Shown here: positions 63,268 through 64,000 of the stretch, one piece after another
Layout: each line of letters begins with the position of its first letter
Position numbering within the stretch: the stretch's first letter is position 1
NCBI GenBank assembly: GCA_002069885.1
Contig: MWCD01000015.1
Location: 1 to 64,000, forward strand
Direction of reading: 5' to 3'
DNA from: a bacterium ADurb.Bin236
GTDB taxonomy: Bacteria > UBP15 > UBA6099
Length of the DNA: 64,000 nt
The notes under the pieces: model-generated
Seen by the model: only the letters and a program-made list of their open reading frames with translations
Databases searched by the model: none
What the model was told of the DNA's origin: nothing
Translations under genes and position numbers: made by a program

Positions 63268-63337
63268 ACTGCGAATACGGGAAAAAAAGTTGCTACATTT
63301 GATTTTACAAAAGAAAGTCTCAATAAGTTTAAAACAA

Positions 63338-63366
63338 AAAAGCCGGCTTGCGCCGGCTTCTTTTTA
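63338..63366 (+). terminator. Bidirectional rho-independent terminator
   Basis: AAAGCCGGC-TTGC-GCCGGCTT then CTTTTT on the plus strand; the minus strand exits into TTTTTTGTTTT. It separates the AT-rich stretch from the integrase region. Confidence 0.75.
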
Positions 63367-63479
63367 GAACTTGACAATTGAATAGTGAAGGGTTGACCCG
63401 TTGCAATCGACCTGGAGTACGCCGGATCGCTCGCATTTCCGCAGAGCTTCCTAGCGTATTCTTCTCCTTAGAAAGGAGG

Positions 63480-63494
63480 TGTACAAGTTGTACA
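63480..63494. promoter_or_regulatory. 15-bp palindromic operator-like site
   Basis: TGTACAA-G-TTGTACA is a perfect 7-1-7 palindrome that touches a perfect 16S-complementary Shine-Dalgarno (AGAAAGGAGGTG, 63469-63480). A dimeric repressor bound here would block transcription or initiation of what follows, including the integrase gene. Confidence 0.5.
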
Positions 63495-63727
63495 ATTCGA
63501 CAAATCGGACATTTCGGGTTTTTCGGGGTCGTTTCGGGGGTTTTCTCTCTCACATTCCTCTCCCTCTCATGTGTTTTCTCTGCGGCCGCTTTTGTGCTTG
63601 GGCTCGGCGTCGGTGTGGCCGCCCGGGCTCCGCCTGTCGCCTCTCCCGGACGGCGCGCCGGCGGGGTGTTTCGCTAATTGACAATTTGTCGTTTTTTGAG
63701 GGGATGTTATTTTGTGACTGTTCTTGA
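63488..63727 (+). CDS. Possible small Arg/Cys-rich protein upstream of the integrase
   Basis: 79-codon frame from TTG 63488, eight bases after AAGGAGG, ending 14 bases inside the integrase frame. The product is Arg/Cys-rich (MCFLCGRFCAWARRRCG, CRLSRTARRRG) and matches nothing I know. The overlap would suit translational coupling, but composition makes it doubtful. Confidence 0.3.
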   Translation: MYNSTNRTFRVFRGRFGGFLSHIPLPLMCFLCGRFCAWARRRCGRPGSACRLSRTARRRGVSLIDNLSFFEGMLFCDCS

Positions 63728-64000
63728 GTTTTTCGCTCTATATGCCGAGTTTGCGGTCGTTAGGCCTTCGTGGTCTCGGGAGCGTTATGCGTTCCGTTAT
63801 TTCCTTGAGGTCCTCGGCTCGTGTCCTCTGGAGGGCATAACGGCGCGCCATGTGGATTCTTGGCGGTCGGCGCGCCGTCTGGCGGTGGCTGATCAGAGTG
63901 TCGACAGGGAATTTAATGCGGTTTGTTCGATGTTCCGCAAGGCGGTCGAATGGGGTTATATCGAGGTTTCTCCCTGTGATCGCTTGCATCGTTTGGGGGG
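63714..64000 (+). CDS. Tyrosine recombinase/phage integrase, N-terminal part (cut by window edge)
   Basis: 95 codons visible from GTG 63714 (GAGGGG upstream). The sequence fits the SAM-like core-binding domain: RERYAFRYFLEVLG, GITARHVDSWRSARR and DREFNAVCSMFRKAVEWGYI followed by EVSPCDRL. The catalytic R-H-R-Y part lies beyond the window. Codons often end in T or G, unlike the C-ending genes to the left, which suggests recent transfer. It probably marks one end of an integrated element. Confidence 0.78.
   Translation, partial: MTVLEFFALYAEFAVVRPSWSRERYAFRYFLEVLGSCPLEGITARHVDSWRSARRLAVADQSVDREFNAVCSMFRKAVEWGYIEVSPCDRLHRLG

Larger units (their letters stand above)
62211..63337. other. AT-rich, gene-poor stretch
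   Basis: About 1.1 kb without a recognisable gene. It holds dispersed repeat copy B (62587-62715) and a related short motif (62408-62428), a hairpin CATAC-CGTATG (62451-62466), and short open frames made by the repeat. From 62716 to 63337 I see only AT-rich sequence and one weak open frame (63031-63267). Base composition differs sharply from the coding regions on the left. Confidence 0.6.

Noticed and set aside
62216-63337. CRISPR array in the AT-rich stretch
   Set aside because: No regularly spaced direct repeats; the only repeats are the dispersed element and short hairpins.
63469-63480. AGAAAGGAGGTG taken as the end of a 16S rRNA gene on the minus strand
   Set aside because: It matches the complement of the 16S 3' end only over the anti-Shine-Dalgarno; nothing else of 16S is present, so it is a strong ribosome-binding sequence.
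63738-63989. 83-codon minus-strand open frame
   Set aside because: Antisense to the integrase frame, which matches a core-binding domain.
1-64000. tRNA genes
   Set aside because: Apart from the tRNA-like end of tmRNA, no cloverleaf with an intact T-arm and anticodon arm was found by eye; a covariance search would settle this.

Overview
The window is a bacterial chromosome segment of moderately high GC with dense co-directional operons. It looks like a flagellated, probably anaerobic or microaerophilic, Gram-negative-type bacterium. The evidence is flagellar basal-body genes, FtsEX with a CtpA protease, a beta-barrel outer-membrane protein, a tungsten-type aldehyde:ferredoxin oxidoreductase, and haem made by the siroheme-dependent (Ahb) route. 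The flagellar gene order (flgBC-fliEFGHIJ ... fliK-flgD-TIGR02530-flgE ... flbD-fliL-fliM-fliY) is the type seen in Firmicutes-like and several candidate phyla. I cannot name the phylum from this sequence alone.

Layout. (1) 1-19.2 kb, minus strand: flagellar hook/basal-body/export cluster read from flgB (19.15 kb) leftwards to fliM, a FliY-like fliN and the first codons of a signal-peptide protein (fliO/fliP position). motA and motB are absent. A 574-bp gap between flgE and a DUF115 (Maf-like) gene holds a dispersed repeat, large palindromes and a terminator. (2) 19.2-26.2 kb, minus: a hypothetical helical protein, an AMIN/amidase, tmRNA (tag ANNELALAA), smpB, proA, proB, an Obg-like GTPase with altered G3/G4 motifs, and a second, stand-alone fliN. 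(3) 26.4-27.3 kb, plus: fdhD. (4) 27.3-35.9 kb, minus: rpsA-like, serA plus a class V aminotransferase, purD, and the rpsF-ssb-rpsR-rplI-dnaB replication/translation operon. (5) 36.3-51.6 kb, plus: a tightly packed haem operon (ccsA/hemX-like, sirC, hemA, hemC, cobA-hemD, ahbC, hemB, ahbD, ahbA, ahbB, hemL), followed by a B12-binding radical SAM enzyme, a GT-C-like membrane protein and a DUF3866 protein. (6) 51.7-53.8 kb, plus: a MoxR/CoxD-like AAA+ ATPase and a CoxE-like VWA protein, convergent with (7) 53.8-56.0 kb, minus: aldehyde:ferredoxin oxidoreductase and a MoaD-like protein. (8) 56.1-59.3 kb, minus: ftsE-ftsX-ctpA. (9) 59.4-62.1 kb, minus: a Cys-rich secreted protein with a FlgD-like C-terminal domain and a PorV/UPF0164-type outer-membrane protein. 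(10) 62.2-64 kb: an AT-rich, gene-poor stretch with a second copy of the dispersed repeat, then a terminator and the start of a tyrosine-recombinase gene of foreign codon usage.

How the parts fit. The haem operon encodes glutamyl-tRNA to uroporphyrinogen III, then precorrin-2 and sirohydrochlorin. After iron insertion (no dedicated chelatase is visible here), AhbAB decarboxylates siroheme, AhbC gives Fe-coproporphyrin and AhbD gives haem. hemE, hemN and hemH are not in the window. AOR, MoaD, FdhD and the MoxR/VWA pair point to W/Mo-pterin enzymology.

Most noteworthy: the complete Ahb operon with its uncharacterised radical SAM/GT-C/DUF3866 tail; the PorV-like protein paired with a secreted protein ending in a sorting-domain-like module; the Obg with altered G motifs; the MoxR-VWA pair facing AOR-MoaD; the dispersed repeat family with a 40-bp near-perfect palindrome nearby; and the integrase edge with a 15-bp palindromic operator at a perfect Shine-Dalgarno. 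All function calls come from reading translated sequence; no database search was run.
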